DNA of 47,010 nucleotides from Desulfobulbus sp. Tol-SR (GCA_000769715.1 JROS01000014.1:1-47010); one strand, 5' to 3'; counted from the first letter of the stretch, positions 1 to 7,684 are shown. The notes: generated by a model from the letters alone, not told the origin. Numbers and translations are program-made.

Positions 1-43
1 CTTTTTACCCCCCTGCTATACGCATTAAATATCTGTAATTGCA

Positions 44-71
44 TTGTTTTTTATAAAAAGCGACGTATAAT
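44..71 (+). promoter_or_regulatory. Sigma70-type promoter for the integrative-element operon
   Basis: TTGTTT at 44-49 and a perfect TATAAT at 66-71 are separated by 16 bp. Transcription would begin near 78, about 30 bp before the AlpA-type gene at 107. The genes that follow are closely packed on the same strand, so this promoter could serve the whole replication module. No other consensus-like promoter was seen close upstream of that gene. Confidence 0.55.
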
Positions 72-106
72 CATTGGCATCAACAAACCCTAATTGGAGG
101 TGCCTA

Positions 107-316
107 ATGGAAACGATCAAAAACGCAAGAGCTACCGACAAACTTCTAACTCAGGAACAAGCGGCGGAATTGCTTGGAGTCCTTCCCAAGACCTTGCAGG
201 CATGGCGGACGACGCAACGCTATCCGCTGAAATTCGTCAAGGTGGGTCGGTGTGTTCGTTACAGACTCCAGGACCTTGCAGATTTTATCGAGAAGCGAAC
301 CTTTACAGGAATGTGA
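107..316 (+). CDS. AlpA/excisionase-type helix-turn-helix regulator
   Basis: A 69-aa DNA-binding protein of the MerR-like AlpA/excisionase kind. Residues 15-60 carry the usual pattern: TQEQAAELLGV (helix-turn-helix), a second helix with LQAWR, then a wing with FVKVGRCVRYRLQDLADFIE. In this family such proteins control integrase or excision genes, or the promoter of the replication genes. The start at 107 was chosen over an in-frame ATG at 74 because GGAGGT lies at 97-102, and because the extra 11 residues do not look like the family. It is the first gene after the promoter at 44-71 and precedes the replication protein gene, the standard layout of phage satellites and integrative elements. The integrase expected beside it is not in the window. 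Confidence 0.85.
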   Translation: METIKNARATDKLLTQEQAAELLGVLPKTLQAWRTTQRYPLKFVKVGRCVRYRLQDLADFIEKRTFTGM

Positions 317-326
317 GGGGGCGCCG

Positions 327-536
327 ATGGCAAAAAACAAAACGCCGACCCTCTTTCCCCAGAAGGTCGGCGTCAAAACCAAACACAATCGATACCTACG
401 ATGTAGCACATCTTTCCCCGTATGGCAACGATCCATCCGCCGGTGGATCAATCGGGTGCTGGTGCGCATGGCGGTCCTCGGATTGCTTCCGATCCCCCTG
501 GTCGAGGCGATCCTCGGGAGGTGGCGGAATGACTAA
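327..536 (+). CDS. Small basic protein with a hydrophobic C-terminal segment, unknown
   Basis: A 69-aa reading frame starting ATGGCAAAAAAC behind a GAGGGGG stretch, 10 bp after the AlpA-type gene. Its end overlaps the start of the replication gene by 8 bp. The first half is rich in Lys and Arg; residues about 46-62 form a hydrophobic stretch (MAVLGLLPIPLVEAIL) that could be one membrane segment or a buried helix. I do not recognise a family. Support is positional: it fills the space between two real genes and its overlap would allow translational coupling. It could still be non-coding. Confidence 0.45.
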   Translation: MAKNKTPTLFPQKVGVKTKHNRYLRCSTSFPVWQRSIRRWINRVLVRMAVLGLLPIPLVEAILGRWRND

Positions 537-3060
537 AGCGATGAACTCCGATGCGCTGAAATTCTGTTCCGGATTCGGACAATTTCACACAAACAAGCCC
601 TCGCCTAATCAGCAGGCGTACACTGGTATCAGTCTTCAAGAAATCGAGGCGATGGTTCTGGACCCCCAGAGTGTGCCTAAACCGGAAGCAAGGTGGACTA
701 TTCCCTCGACCGAGAAAACCAGGAACTATGCGGCTCAGCAGGAAAACGGCCAATTCGGTTTTGTATGGGCGGACCTCGACTATGTCCAATGCAATATCGA
801 ATGTGTGGCCAAAACATTGCGGGAGATACTGCCGCCGGGAACGAAATTTTTCGTCTATACGTCAAGAAGTGCCACCCCAGAAAATCAGCGATGCCGCGTA
901 ATAGTTGAGTATGCCAATCTGTTGGCTTGGCAAGATCACGAATCGGCAGCGCAGATCCTCAACGACCGGCTGGAAAAAGCAGGTATAAAGCCTGACCACA
1001 AGAGCGAGTTGTCGGGCCAGTTATGCTACTTGCCGAACCGCGGTGAGTTTTACGACTATCACATTGAACATGGCGAGACTCTTGACCCCATAAGGGCTTT
1101 TGGCGACGAATTTACCGCGAAGCGAACCCTTCGTATCGAGGAAGAACAGCGTCGCCGGCGGCAACGCGAGGAAGCCCGACGAAAAGCAGAAGAGCGTCGT
1201 GCATCTGGATTCGAAAGCCCGATACAGGCATACAACATGGCCAATCCGCTTGAAGATGTCCTTGAACTCTACGGATACCAGAAAGTCAGGGGCCGTTATC
1301 TTTCACCGAACTCTGGGAGCGGATCCCCCGGCGTATCAATCAAAGAGGATGGCCGGTGGGTTTCTTCTCATGAATCCGACGCGGCAACAGTAGGAAAATT
1401 CGGCGATACCTTCGACCTGTTCTGTTACTACGAGCATCACGGCAATCGAGACGCAGCGCTGAAGGCGGCGAGAGAAAAGTATTGCCAGCCTGGTTCGTCT
1501 TCCTCAAGTGCTGGTGTCGAGTTTGGACCGGATTTTTTCGAGAATTCAGGACAAGCAACTGTAGCAAGTGTAGCAAGTGTAGCAGTAGCAGAATGGCCTG
1601 AGCCAATTTCTTTGATTGTGAGTCAACGCCCTGATCCCTATCCCCTTGAAGCATTGCCAGGGATCATCGGGGAGGCTGTCGGGGAGGTTGTGGGGTTTGT
1701 GCAATGCCCTATTCCCTTGGCGGCTTGTTCTGCCCTGTCCGCGGTCTCTACCGTTGTCCAGGGTCTAGCCGATATTCGACGATCCGAGCGACTGGAAGGA
1801 CCGACAAGTCTTTATTGCCTGGCGATTGCTGATAGTGGAGAACGGAAATCCACAGTCGATGATTTTTTTTCAAGACCCATTCGGGATTGGGAGACACAAA
1901 AAGCAGATGAAATGAAGATCGATATGAAGCGATTCGCGGCAGAAAGGCAGGGATGGGAAGCGCGGAAGGCAGGCATTATGACAGCGATCAGGGATACTGC
2001 GAAGAAAGGAAAAGATACTGAGACCCTCGAAACAAATCTGACAGTCCTTGAAGCAAATGAACCCGGGGGACCGACTATACCACGCGTCTTGTTTGGCGAT
2101 GCCACTCCCGAGGCCCTGGCCTTCAGACTGGCGCATGGCTGGCCTGTTGGCGGGGTACTGTCATCAGAGGCCGGAATCGTCTTTGGTGGGCACGCTATGG
2201 GTAAAGATTCAGCCATGCGGAACATGGCCCTTCTCAATTCACTGTGGGGGGCCGAGAGAGTGACGATAGACCGAAAAACCGGTCCTTCCTTTGTAGTTCA
2301 GGGTGCAAGGCTAACGATGGGCCTAGCAGTTCAAAGCGAGACAGTGAGGGCCTTCCTTGATTCCTCCAAGGGGTTGGCAAGAGGGATAGGATGGCTTGCT
2401 CGGTTTCTAATTGCATGGCCGGAATCCACCCAAGGCACCAGGTTGTTTAGAGATCCGCCCCATCACTGGCCACATCTGGAGAAATTCCATAGGCGGCTCG
2501 GATCGCTACTGGATTCTCCCCTGTCGTTTGATGAGTTCGGTAACTTATCCCCAGATATGCTTGAGCTTTCCCCGGAGGCAAAGGCGGCATGGGTCGCCTT
2601 TCACAATGAGGTGGAAGAAGAGCTGAGGCCGGGTAGAGATATGGCTGAAACTCGGGATGTCGCGAGCAAGGCGGCTGACAATGCCGCACGATTGGCGGGG
2701 CTGTTCCATGTTTTCGAGAATGGACCTGCCGGGCATGTCGGGATCGATCACATGGAAACAGCGGCAAGTGTTATCACCTGGCATTTGTACGAGGCCCGGC
2801 GGTTCTTGGGTGAAATCGCCCTGCCGGTTGCGATGACAAACGCCCTGAAGCTTGATGAATGGATACTTCGGTACTGTCGAGAGAACGGGGTTTCAAGGAT
2901 ATCTACCAGGAACATTCAGCAATGGGGACCGGGCTGCACCAGGGATAGAAAGGCTCTCCATTCAGCATTGGAGGAACTTGTTGATGCGGCTCGGGTTCGG
3001 GTTGTGAAGGATGGCCGGCGGATACTGGTAGAGGTGAACCCGGCATTACTGGAGAAATAA
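529..3060 (+). CDS. DUF3987-type replication protein (primase/helicase-like) of an integrative element
   Basis: An 843-aa protein. Residues about 1-190 resemble the N-terminal primase-like domain of satellite and plasmid replication proteins (FGFVWADLDY, then SGQLCYLPNRGEFYDY). Residues about 235-320 resemble the CHC2/P4-type domain but without zinc cysteines (GDTFDLFCYYEHHGNRDAA). From about 365 to the end is a DUF3987 region with a degenerate Walker A-like ADSGERKST near 434 and SSEAGIVFGGHAMGKDS near 545. Such proteins are thought to start replication of the excised element. The start at 529 has CGGGAGG at 514-520 and MTKAMNSD fits a true N-terminus; the frame is open further upstream, but that stretch overlaps two genes and does not look like protein. 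A Val-Ala run near residue 345 is encoded by a patterned DNA repeat. Confidence 0.8.
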   Translation: MTKAMNSDALKFCSGFGQFHTNKPSPNQQAYTGISLQEIEAMVLDPQSVPKPEARWTIPSTEKTRNYAAQQENGQFGFVWADLDYVQCNIECVAKTLREILPPGTKFFVYTSRSATPENQRCRVIVEYANLLAWQDHESAAQILNDRLEKAGIKPDHKSELSGQLCYLPNRGEFYDYHIEHGETLDPIRAFGDEFTAKRTLRIEEEQRRRRQREEARRKAEERRASGFESPIQAYNMANPLEDVLELYGYQKVRGRYLSPNSGSGSPGVSIKEDGRWVSSHESDAATVGKFGDTFDLFCYYEHHGNRDAALKAAREKYCQPGSSSSSAGVEFGPDFFENSGQATVASVASVAVAEWPEPISLIVSQRPDPYPLEALPGIIGEAVGEVVGFVQCPIPLAACSALSAVSTVVQGLADIRRSERLEGPTSLYCLAIADSGERKSTVDDFFSRPIRDWETQKADEMKIDMKRFAAERQGWEARKAGIMTAIRDTAKKGKDTETLETNLTVLEANEPGGPTIPRVLFGDATPEALAFRLAHGWPVGGVLSSEAGIVFGGHAMGKDSAMRNMALLNSLWGAERVTIDRKTGPSFVVQGARLTMGLAVQSETVRAFLDSSKGLARGIGWLARFLIAWPESTQGTRLFRDPPHHWPHLEKFHRRLGSLLDSPLSFDEFGNLSPDMLELSPEAKAAWVAFHNEVEEELRPGRDMAETRDVASKAADNAARLAGLFHVFENGPAGHVGIDHMETAASVITWHLYEARRFLGEIALPVAMTNALKLDEWILRYCRENGVSRISTRNIQQWGPGCTRDRKALHSALEELVDAARVRVVKDGRRILVEVNPALLEK
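1561..1590 (+). repeat. GTAGCA array A (four units, spacing 9-9-6)
   Basis: GTAGCA starts at 1561, 1570, 1579 and 1585. The first two units are followed by AGT, the third directly by the fourth. The array sits inside the replication gene and encodes Val-Ala repeats. The same spacing recurs in two arrays at 3103-3187. It resembles iterons (binding sites for a replication initiator), but that role is inferred from pattern only. Confidence 0.7.
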
Positions 3061-3061
3061 C

Positions 3062-3451
3062 ATGGCACTCAGAGACCGAGTAAAAAATCAGTTTGAACGT
3101 TTTGCTACTGCTACACTTGCTACTCTTGCTACACATCCACCGACAGAACCTGAAAATGTAGCAACTGTAGCAGAAGTAGCAGTAGCAACCAGTGATGATA
3201 GAAATACCAGGGTGAATGTCCCGACCCCATGCCGGGACTGTAAACGGTTGGAGGTGATCGAGATCATGAACGAGCTGGTGCCGGGTTGTCTCTATCAGGC
3301 GGAAGGTGAGTTTCCGGAAGGCTGGCGACGTATAGCGGCAGGGGTGGCGCGGTGTATCTGGACCCCTGCCGCGATGGGTCGGCAGACATCGGCAGACATT
3401 AACCAAGACTTTCCCACTACCCCAGAGGAGACCACACCATGTCGAAACTGA
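3062..3451 (+). CDS. Small protein carrying paired repeat arrays, unknown
   Basis: A 129-aa frame starting 1 bp after the replication gene stops and ending 13 bp inside the next gene. Residues 15-24 are Ala-Thr repeats and residues about 33-43 Val-Ala repeats; both are translations of the GTAGCA arrays. The rest holds CRDCKRLEVIEIM (a possible half zinc site), then a segment with CLYQAEGEFPEGWRRI that looks like a folded domain. I do not recognise the family. The conserved-looking second half and the tight spacing support a real gene; the first half may mainly be a carrier of DNA sites. Confidence 0.6.
   Translation: MALRDRVKNQFERFATATLATLATHPPTEPENVATVAEVAVATSDDRNTRVNVPTPCRDCKRLEVIEIMNELVPGCLYQAEGEFPEGWRRIAAGVARCIWTPAAMGRQTSADINQDFPTTPEETTPCRN
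3103..3187. repeat. Inverted pair of GTAGCA arrays B and C (possible origin)
   Basis: Array B, on the minus strand, has TGCTAC at 3103, 3109, 3118 and 3127. Array C, on the plus strand, has GTAGCA at 3158, 3167, 3176 and 3182. Read 5'->3' on its own strand, each array has start-to-start spacing 9-9-6, the same as array A at 1561-1590. B and C face each other across 25 bp and together could form a large imperfect hairpin. Because opposite orientations encode different peptides (Ala-Thr versus Val-Ala), the pattern is kept at DNA level and not for the protein. Origin function is an inference. Confidence 0.7.
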
Positions 3452-3693
3452 AACCCCCTAATAGCGTGACCTACGAAGAATTGAAGAGGATCAGTTGCCG
3501 GGCTGTCGTGGCGCTTAAATCCGCAACTTCGGAGCGGTTGCAGGTCGAGATACTCAGGCTTGCCATGACCCTGGTGACCGCAACCGTTGACACCGACGTG
3601 AACACCCAACTGGCCATAGCCCTTGGGATCGTCCGACATGACCTGACGACCGAAAAGGGACGGGAACTCGATCAACATCTTGTCATACACTGA
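3439..3693 (+). CDS. Small protein of the element, unknown
   Basis: An 84-aa protein, predicted mostly helical, with no motif I recognise (YEELKRISCRAVVALKSATS near the N-terminus). It overlaps the gene before it by 13 bp and ends 11 bp before the SSB-like gene. AGAGGAG at 3424-3430 is a good ribosome binding site 8 bp before its ATG. The spacing supports membership of the replication operon. Confidence 0.6.
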   Translation: MSKLKPPNSVTYEELKRISCRAVVALKSATSERLQVEILRLAMTLVTATVDTDVNTQLAIALGIVRHDLTTEKGRELDQHLVIH

Positions 3694-3704
3694 GAGGCCC
3701 ACCG

Positions 3705-4010
3705 ATGAAGGACATGAACGAGTTTCGATTTTCCGGCACGGTCGAGAGGTTCGACAGAATACAGACCAAGACCGGCACCCCGATGGTTGCCCTCGCGGTG
3801 ATGTGCTGGCGGGAGCGTATCCGGACCGTTGCTTTCAAGAGCATTGCAGAACAGACCACCCTCAATCCTGGCGACCGGGTAAAGTGCCGCGGCCATATCC
3901 AGTCGACCTCATGGACCGATCAGAACGGGCAGCAGCGGACCGGCTGGCAGGTTGTGGCGCATGAGATCCACCGGGCCGACGACACCGACCGGCAGCAGGA
4001 AAAAACATGA
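3705..4010 (+). CDS. SSB-like OB-fold protein, tail cut off by an in-frame TGA
   Basis: A 101-aa single-stranded DNA-binding protein-like fold. FRFSGTVERFDRIQTKTGTP (residues 7-26), then GDRVKCRGHIQS and a DQNGQQRTGWQVVAHEI strand match the SSB/PriB order of OB-fold strands. It probably protects single strands made during replication of the element. The frame stops at TGA 4008-4010. The same frame stays open for 32 more codons to TGA 4107-4109 and ends in TDGPF, which resembles the acidic DDIPF tip by which SSB proteins bind partners. That second stop overlaps the next ATG as TGATG, the usual sign of coupled genes. So the ancestral gene probably ran to 4109 and one CGA-to-TGA change (or a sequencing error) shortened it. 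Confidence 0.75.
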   Translation: MKDMNEFRFSGTVERFDRIQTKTGTPMVALAVMCWRERIRTVAFKSIAEQTTLNPGDRVKCRGHIQSTSWTDQNGQQRTGWQVVAHEIHRADDTDRQQEKT

Positions 4011-4108
4011 CCACCGGCACGGCAGCAGCCGGCGTACCAACCGGAACTGTTCCCGGATCGGCGACCCGACACCGGCGAGCAGCTCAAATACACTGATGGG
4101 CCGTTCTG

Positions 4109-4278
4109 ATGACACCAACACAGCGAACACTCCGAGCCTTGCGGGACCGGGGCCTTGTTGCAGCTATCGTTAAAAGTGGAGCGCATACGCCGGGCTTCAT
4201 GGCTTTCGGCAGGATTTGTTTGGCATTATCGATGTACTGGCCCTCGATATGCGTACATCTTCATTGAGGAGGAATAAC
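4109..4278 (+). pseudogene. Phage-type small nuclease-like protein, frameshifted and truncated
   Basis: The frame from ATG 4109 begins MTPTQRTLRALRDRGLVAAI, the typical start of a small phage and satellite protein family that I believe is PD-(D/E)XK/VRR-NUC-like. Its next block, QDLFGIIDVLALD, is present but in the +1 frame from about 4177. Adding one A to the AAAA run at 4172-4175 would join the two as VKKW. Even then the frame has no stop and runs into the DUF5681 gene; family members as I remember them are about twice as long, so the C-terminal half seems deleted. Two lesions make a working product unlikely. The family name is from memory. Confidence 0.6.
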
Positions 4279-4713
4279 ATGGCTGAAAATTCAGCAGGAA
4301 AACAGCGGGGCAAACCATTCAAGCCGGGGCAATCAGGGAATCCGGCAGGCAAGCCGCCAGGAGTAAAGAACCGAGCTACGGTGTTGGCGCAGGCACTGTT
4401 CGATGGTGAAGCGGAAAGCCTGACCCGAAAGATCATCGAACTTGCCAAGGCAGGAGACATGCAGGCCCTGAAGGTATGTATTGACCGCCTCTGTCCACCG
4501 ATAAAAGCACAGTCGGCACCAATACAAGTGGAGATACCGGTGACGGATAGCATGAGCGACCTCGCCAATACCTTCATCAAGGCCGCAGCTGATGGACGAT
4601 TATCTCCTGATGTGGCGGCGCAGATGGTATCCGCGGTCGGCACTCTTGCCCGGGTGGTGGAGATCGACGAATTGAAAGAAAGGTTAACCCTACAACGCAA
4701 CATGTCAATATAG
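4279..4713 (+). CDS. DUF5681 domain protein
   Basis: A 144-aa protein whose start KPFKPGQSGNPAGKPPGVKN is the DUF5681 signature, a Gly/Pro-rich segment common in phage and integrative-element proteins, often beside terminase or replication genes. The rest is helical, with CIDRLCPPIKAQ near residue 70. The ATG at 4279 has TGAGGAGG at 4265-4272. The upstream in-frame residues are the nuclease remnant and not part of this protein. Its exact job is unknown. A 12-bp inverted repeat overlaps its stop codon. Confidence 0.8.
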   Translation: MAENSAGKQRGKPFKPGQSGNPAGKPPGVKNRATVLAQALFDGEAESLTRKIIELAKAGDMQALKVCIDRLCPPIKAQSAPIQVEIPVTDSMSDLANTFIKAAADGRLSPDVAAQMVSAVGTLARVVEIDELKERLTLQRNMSI

Positions 4714-4728
4714 CCATTGTAGGGTTAA
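4684..4728. repeat. Perfect 12-bp inverted repeat across the DUF5681 stop codon
   Basis: TTAACCCTACAA at 4684-4695 is the exact reverse complement of TTGTAGGGTTAA at 4717-4728, with 21 bp between. The stop codon TAG (4711-4713) lies in the loop. There is no T-run after it, so it is a poor intrinsic terminator. It could be a protein-binding site, a recombination site or an RNA hairpin between two genes. Confidence 0.6.
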
Positions 4729-4768
4729 TAGCACTCGAAACCGCGGTGATCCGCAGATAGGAGACATT

Positions 4769-5320
4769 ATGGATATATCGAAAAAAATCTATCAGGACCT
4801 GGGAGCAAAAGAGAGAGCCGTGGCCAGCTTCGCCGCGATAAGCAGAGGTGACCATGAAGAGATGTACCGCCTGGCGGAGAATGCTACCAAAAATCAAGAA
4901 AACAAGAAAGCCGCTCTCGCCCTAAATCAGGCATTGAATATTTATAATCATTTCATGTTCGAGGCGATAAAGGATTTCCTAGCCACGACGGTGAAAACAA
5001 GCGCAGCCGGTGCCTTTTGTAAAGGTTGGCTTGCCGCAGGTGGTTCACATGAAAATCTTGATTATCAAAAGAAAAAATCTACAGCGGAAGCATTAACCAT
5101 GCTGAGCGGAGATATGGTTAGTGAGATTGAGATGATACGGCAGGCGGCCAAAATATGGTGCAAAAAAAATAATATTCCATTGAGCCTTTTCTCAGGCCCA
5201 CTATGCGTCCAACCCCTCGATAAGAGTGATGAAATAGATAATGAAATCAAGCCGCAAGATAATAGTGAGACCTCTAAAATAATCATGTCGATTTTTGACA
5301 ATATTGAATTGCCACGATAG
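4769..5320 (+). CDS. 183-aa protein of the element, unknown
   Basis: Starts ATGGATATATCG behind TAGGAGA. Helical and rich in Lys, Ala and Glu, with no membrane segment and no motif I can name. Residues 1-75 look like a long helical bundle (KKIYQDLGAKERAVASFAAI). It is less GC-rich than the genes on either side. It is the last intact gene of the replication module before the helicase remnant, 55 bp after the DUF5681 gene with the inverted repeat between them. Codon use and a good ribosome binding site make it a likely real gene. Confidence 0.6.
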   Translation: MDISKKIYQDLGAKERAVASFAAISRGDHEEMYRLAENATKNQENKKAALALNQALNIYNHFMFEAIKDFLATTVKTSAAGAFCKGWLAAGGSHENLDYQKKKSTAEALTMLSGDMVSEIEMIRQAAKIWCKKNNIPLSLFSGPLCVQPLDKSDEIDNEIKPQDNSETSKIIMSIFDNIELPR

Positions 5321-5478
5321 TGGGGACCCGAACATTATCGCCTATCACAAAGTGGCATTCTGTTCACGAAAACTGGAAGAAAATCCCCTTGAGTACAAAC
5401 AATCCTTGATTTCATTGTTTTTCAGCAGTTAGTTGAAGAATCTATTAATGTTACAACTGATCGAGGATTTAGGGGAAA

Positions 5479-7296
5479 ATGATCCGTCTCGAAGACCTTC
5501 AGCCCAATGCCGCCGTACGCGGCCTTCTGCCCGACAGCCTGGTCACCGTCGTCAATATCCAGTGGTTCGGGTCCGAGGCCCTGGAGCTGACCTACAAGGC
5601 CCCCAACGGCAAGGTCGCCAACGAGCTGCTCTATCGTAATGATGAGCCCCGACTCGAACTGGTCGAGCAGGGTCGCCCCTGGAGTTTTGACGGAGACGGG
5701 GCCATGTTCCGCCTCGTCTCCGAAGCACACCGCATCCATCTCGCCCACCTGTTTGATCCGGTCCTTGCCGTCCATACATCCCTGGTCGACCCATTGCCCC
5801 ATCAGATCACCGCGGTGTATGAATCGATGCTGCCGCGGCAACCGCTCCGCTTCCTGCTGGCCGACGACCCTGGTGCCGGCAAGACGATCATGGCCGGCCT
5901 GTTTATCAAGGAACTGATCGCCCGGGGTGACCTCCAGCGTTGCCTGATTGTCTGCCCTGGGAGTCTTGCTGAACAGTGGCAGGATGAGCTCTACCGCCGC
6001 TTCTCCCTGCCGTTCGAGATCCTCACCAATGATAAACTCGAGGCCGCCCGGACCGGCAACTGGTTCCTCGAGACCAACCTGATCATCGCCCGCCTGGATA
6101 AACTCTCGCGCAACGAGGACGTGCAGCAGATATTGCAGGCCCCGGACTGCCGTTGGGATCTGATCGTCTGTGACGAAGCCCATAAGATGTCGGCGACCGT
6201 CTTCGGTGCCGAGGCCAAATACACCAAGCGCTACCGGCTCGGTCAACTCCTCTCGACCCTCACCCGGCACTTCCTGCTGATGACGGCGACGCCTCACAAT
6301 GGTAAAGAGGCCGACTTCCATCTCTTCAAGGCCCTGCTCGACGGCGACCGCTTCGAGGGACGTTTCCGGGATGGGGTCCACACTGCCGATGTCTCCGACC
6401 TGATGCGGCGGATGGTCAAGGAGAACCTGCTCAAATTCGACGGCACCCCGCTGTTCCCGGAGCGGATCGCCTACACCGTTCCGTACCGACTCTCGGATGA
6501 CGAGGCGATGCTCTACAAGGCGGTGACCGAATACGTCCGCGAGGAATTCGACCGGGCCGAGGCCCTCGAGAACGACAAGCGGGCTGGCACCGTCGGGTTT
6601 GCCCTGACCATCCTGCAGCGGCGCCTGGCCTCCTCGCTAGAGGCCATCTACCGGTCCCTGCGCCGCCGCCGGGATCGGCTGGCGAGCCGCCTGCGGGAAC
6701 TGGAGTTGCTGCAGCGCGGCGGTCAGCTCACATCCCTCCTTGCCTCCCTCACCCCGATCCTCGACACCGAAGACGTCGAGGACCTCGATGAGGCCCCGGA
6801 ACACGAGATTGAGACCGCCGAGGAACAGATCCTCGACCAGGCCACGGCCGCCCGCTCGCTCAATGAGCTGAAGGCCGAGATCGAGACGCTCCGCCAGTTC
6901 GAAGCCATCGCCCTCAGGGTCCGCAATAGCGGCAACGACACCAAGTGGCGGCAGTTGGCCGGATTGCTGAACAAGATCTTCACCAGTCGACCGGCCGCGG
7001 CATCCGTCGCCGAACCGGTTCTCCCTTACGGGGCCGGCAGGATCCAGCCCCACACTCCCTCCCCCCATCAGAAGCTGGTCGTCTTCACCGGACACCGCGA
7101 CACCCTCAACTACCTGGAGTCGCGGATCGCCACCCTGCTTGGCCGCCCCGCGGCGGTGGTGACGATCCACGGATCGATCGGCCGGGAAGAGCGGATGAAG
7201 ATCCAGGAGGCTTTCAAACACGATCTGGAGATCCGGGTCCTGTTGGCCACCGACGCCGCCGGCGAGGATATCAGCCTCCATCGGGCTCACCAACTG
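5479..7296 (+). pseudogene. SNF2-family helicase, truncated before motif VI
   Basis: The first ~606 residues are a normal SNF2-like DNA translocase: DDPGAGKTIMAGLF (Walker A, near 133), VCDEAHKM (motif II, near 234), LLMTATPHNG (motif III), VVFTGHRDTL and TIHGSIGREERMKIQEAF in the second RecA domain, and ATDAAGEDISLHRAHQL. Family members continue with a DLPWNPxRLEQRxGRIHRxGQ-type motif VI and several hundred more residues, to roughly 1,000 in total. Here homology stops at about 7296, where Abi_2 sequence begins in another frame; the open frame runs on to 7428 but is unrelated. Without motif VI the ATPase should not work. Full-length relatives occur in defence islands (DISARM DrmD is a SNF2 helicase), so this is probably a relic of an older defence locus. 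AGGGGA precedes the ATG. Confidence 0.75.
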
Positions 7297-7611
7297 ACCG
7301 TCAGCGAGCCGTCCGCTACCTCTGTCACATCAGCTACTTTCGGCTGCGCGGCTATTGGATCCCGCTCGAGTCAGCGGGCCCCTCACCCGGCCACCGCTTC
7401 CGGCCGGGCACAACTTTCAACGACGTGACCAACCTCTACATCTTCGATCGGAAATTCCGGCTGCTCATGCTGGAGGCTATCGAGCGGGTCGAGATCTAGT
7501 TTCGCGCCCACTTCGCCAACGAACTGGACCACCCGTTACGGCAGCCACTGCTACTTTGAGCTGTCCCGGTTCTCGCGCACCGACCAGCACGACCGGGCAA
7601 CGATGAAACTT
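7290..7611 (+). pseudogene. Abi_2 (AbiD/AbiF-type abortive infection) gene remnant
   Basis: In the frame that is open to 7499, RQRAVRYLCHISYFRLRGYW, then FRPGTTFNDVTNLYIFDRKF and RLLMLEAIERVEI match the conserved N-terminal core of Abi_2 proteins. A TAG at 7497-7499 interrupts this core. The next codons, FRAHFANELDH, continue the family, and after a one-base shift near 7535 so does RYGSHCYFELSRFSRTDQHD to about 7611. The N-terminus is missing because the gene is joined to the helicase at about 7290-7297, and the C-terminal half is absent. Abi_2 proteins kill or arrest phage-infected cells; this copy cannot be functional. Confidence 0.7.
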
Positions 7612-7635
7612 GATATTAGTTTCTTTCATGTTTTC

Positions 7636-7663
7636 TTGACGCCTTTGATGATAAGAGTATAAT
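7636..7663 (+). promoter_or_regulatory. Strong sigma70-type promoter upstream of the defence operon
   Basis: TTGACG at 7636-7641 and a perfect TATAAT at 7658-7663 with a 16-bp spacer; this is among the best matches in the window. The predicted start, near 7670, falls inside the palindrome at 7667-7684. If it drives the gene at 8067, the transcript has a leader of about 395 nt. No better promoter was seen nearer that gene. Confidence 0.65.
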
Positions 7664-7666
7664 TTT

Positions 7667-7684
7667 ACTCAATTGATATTGAGT
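7667..7684. promoter_or_regulatory. Palindromic operator at the transcription start
   Basis: ACTCAAT at 7667-7673 and ATTGAGT at 7678-7684 form a perfect inverted repeat with a 4-bp centre (TGAT). It begins 3 bp after the -10 box, so a dimeric repressor bound there would block transcription. No repressor gene is adjacent; the AlpA-type protein or one encoded elsewhere could bind it. Assignment as an operator rests on symmetry and position. Confidence 0.6.

Noticed and set aside
1..106. Left attachment site copying the tRNA-Thr 3' end
   Set aside because: No match to the tRNA end was found in the first bases by reading; the left boundary must be outside the window.
1561..3187. GTAGCA repeats as a CRISPR array
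   Set aside because: Units are 6 bp with 0-3-bp gaps, inside coding sequence; there are no 25-40-bp repeats or spacers and no cas1/cas2.
4008..4010. TGA in the SSB-like gene as a selenocysteine codon
   Set aside because: SSB tails have no known selenocysteine, no partner motif is nearby and no SECIS-like hairpin stands directly after it. A nonsense change is simpler.
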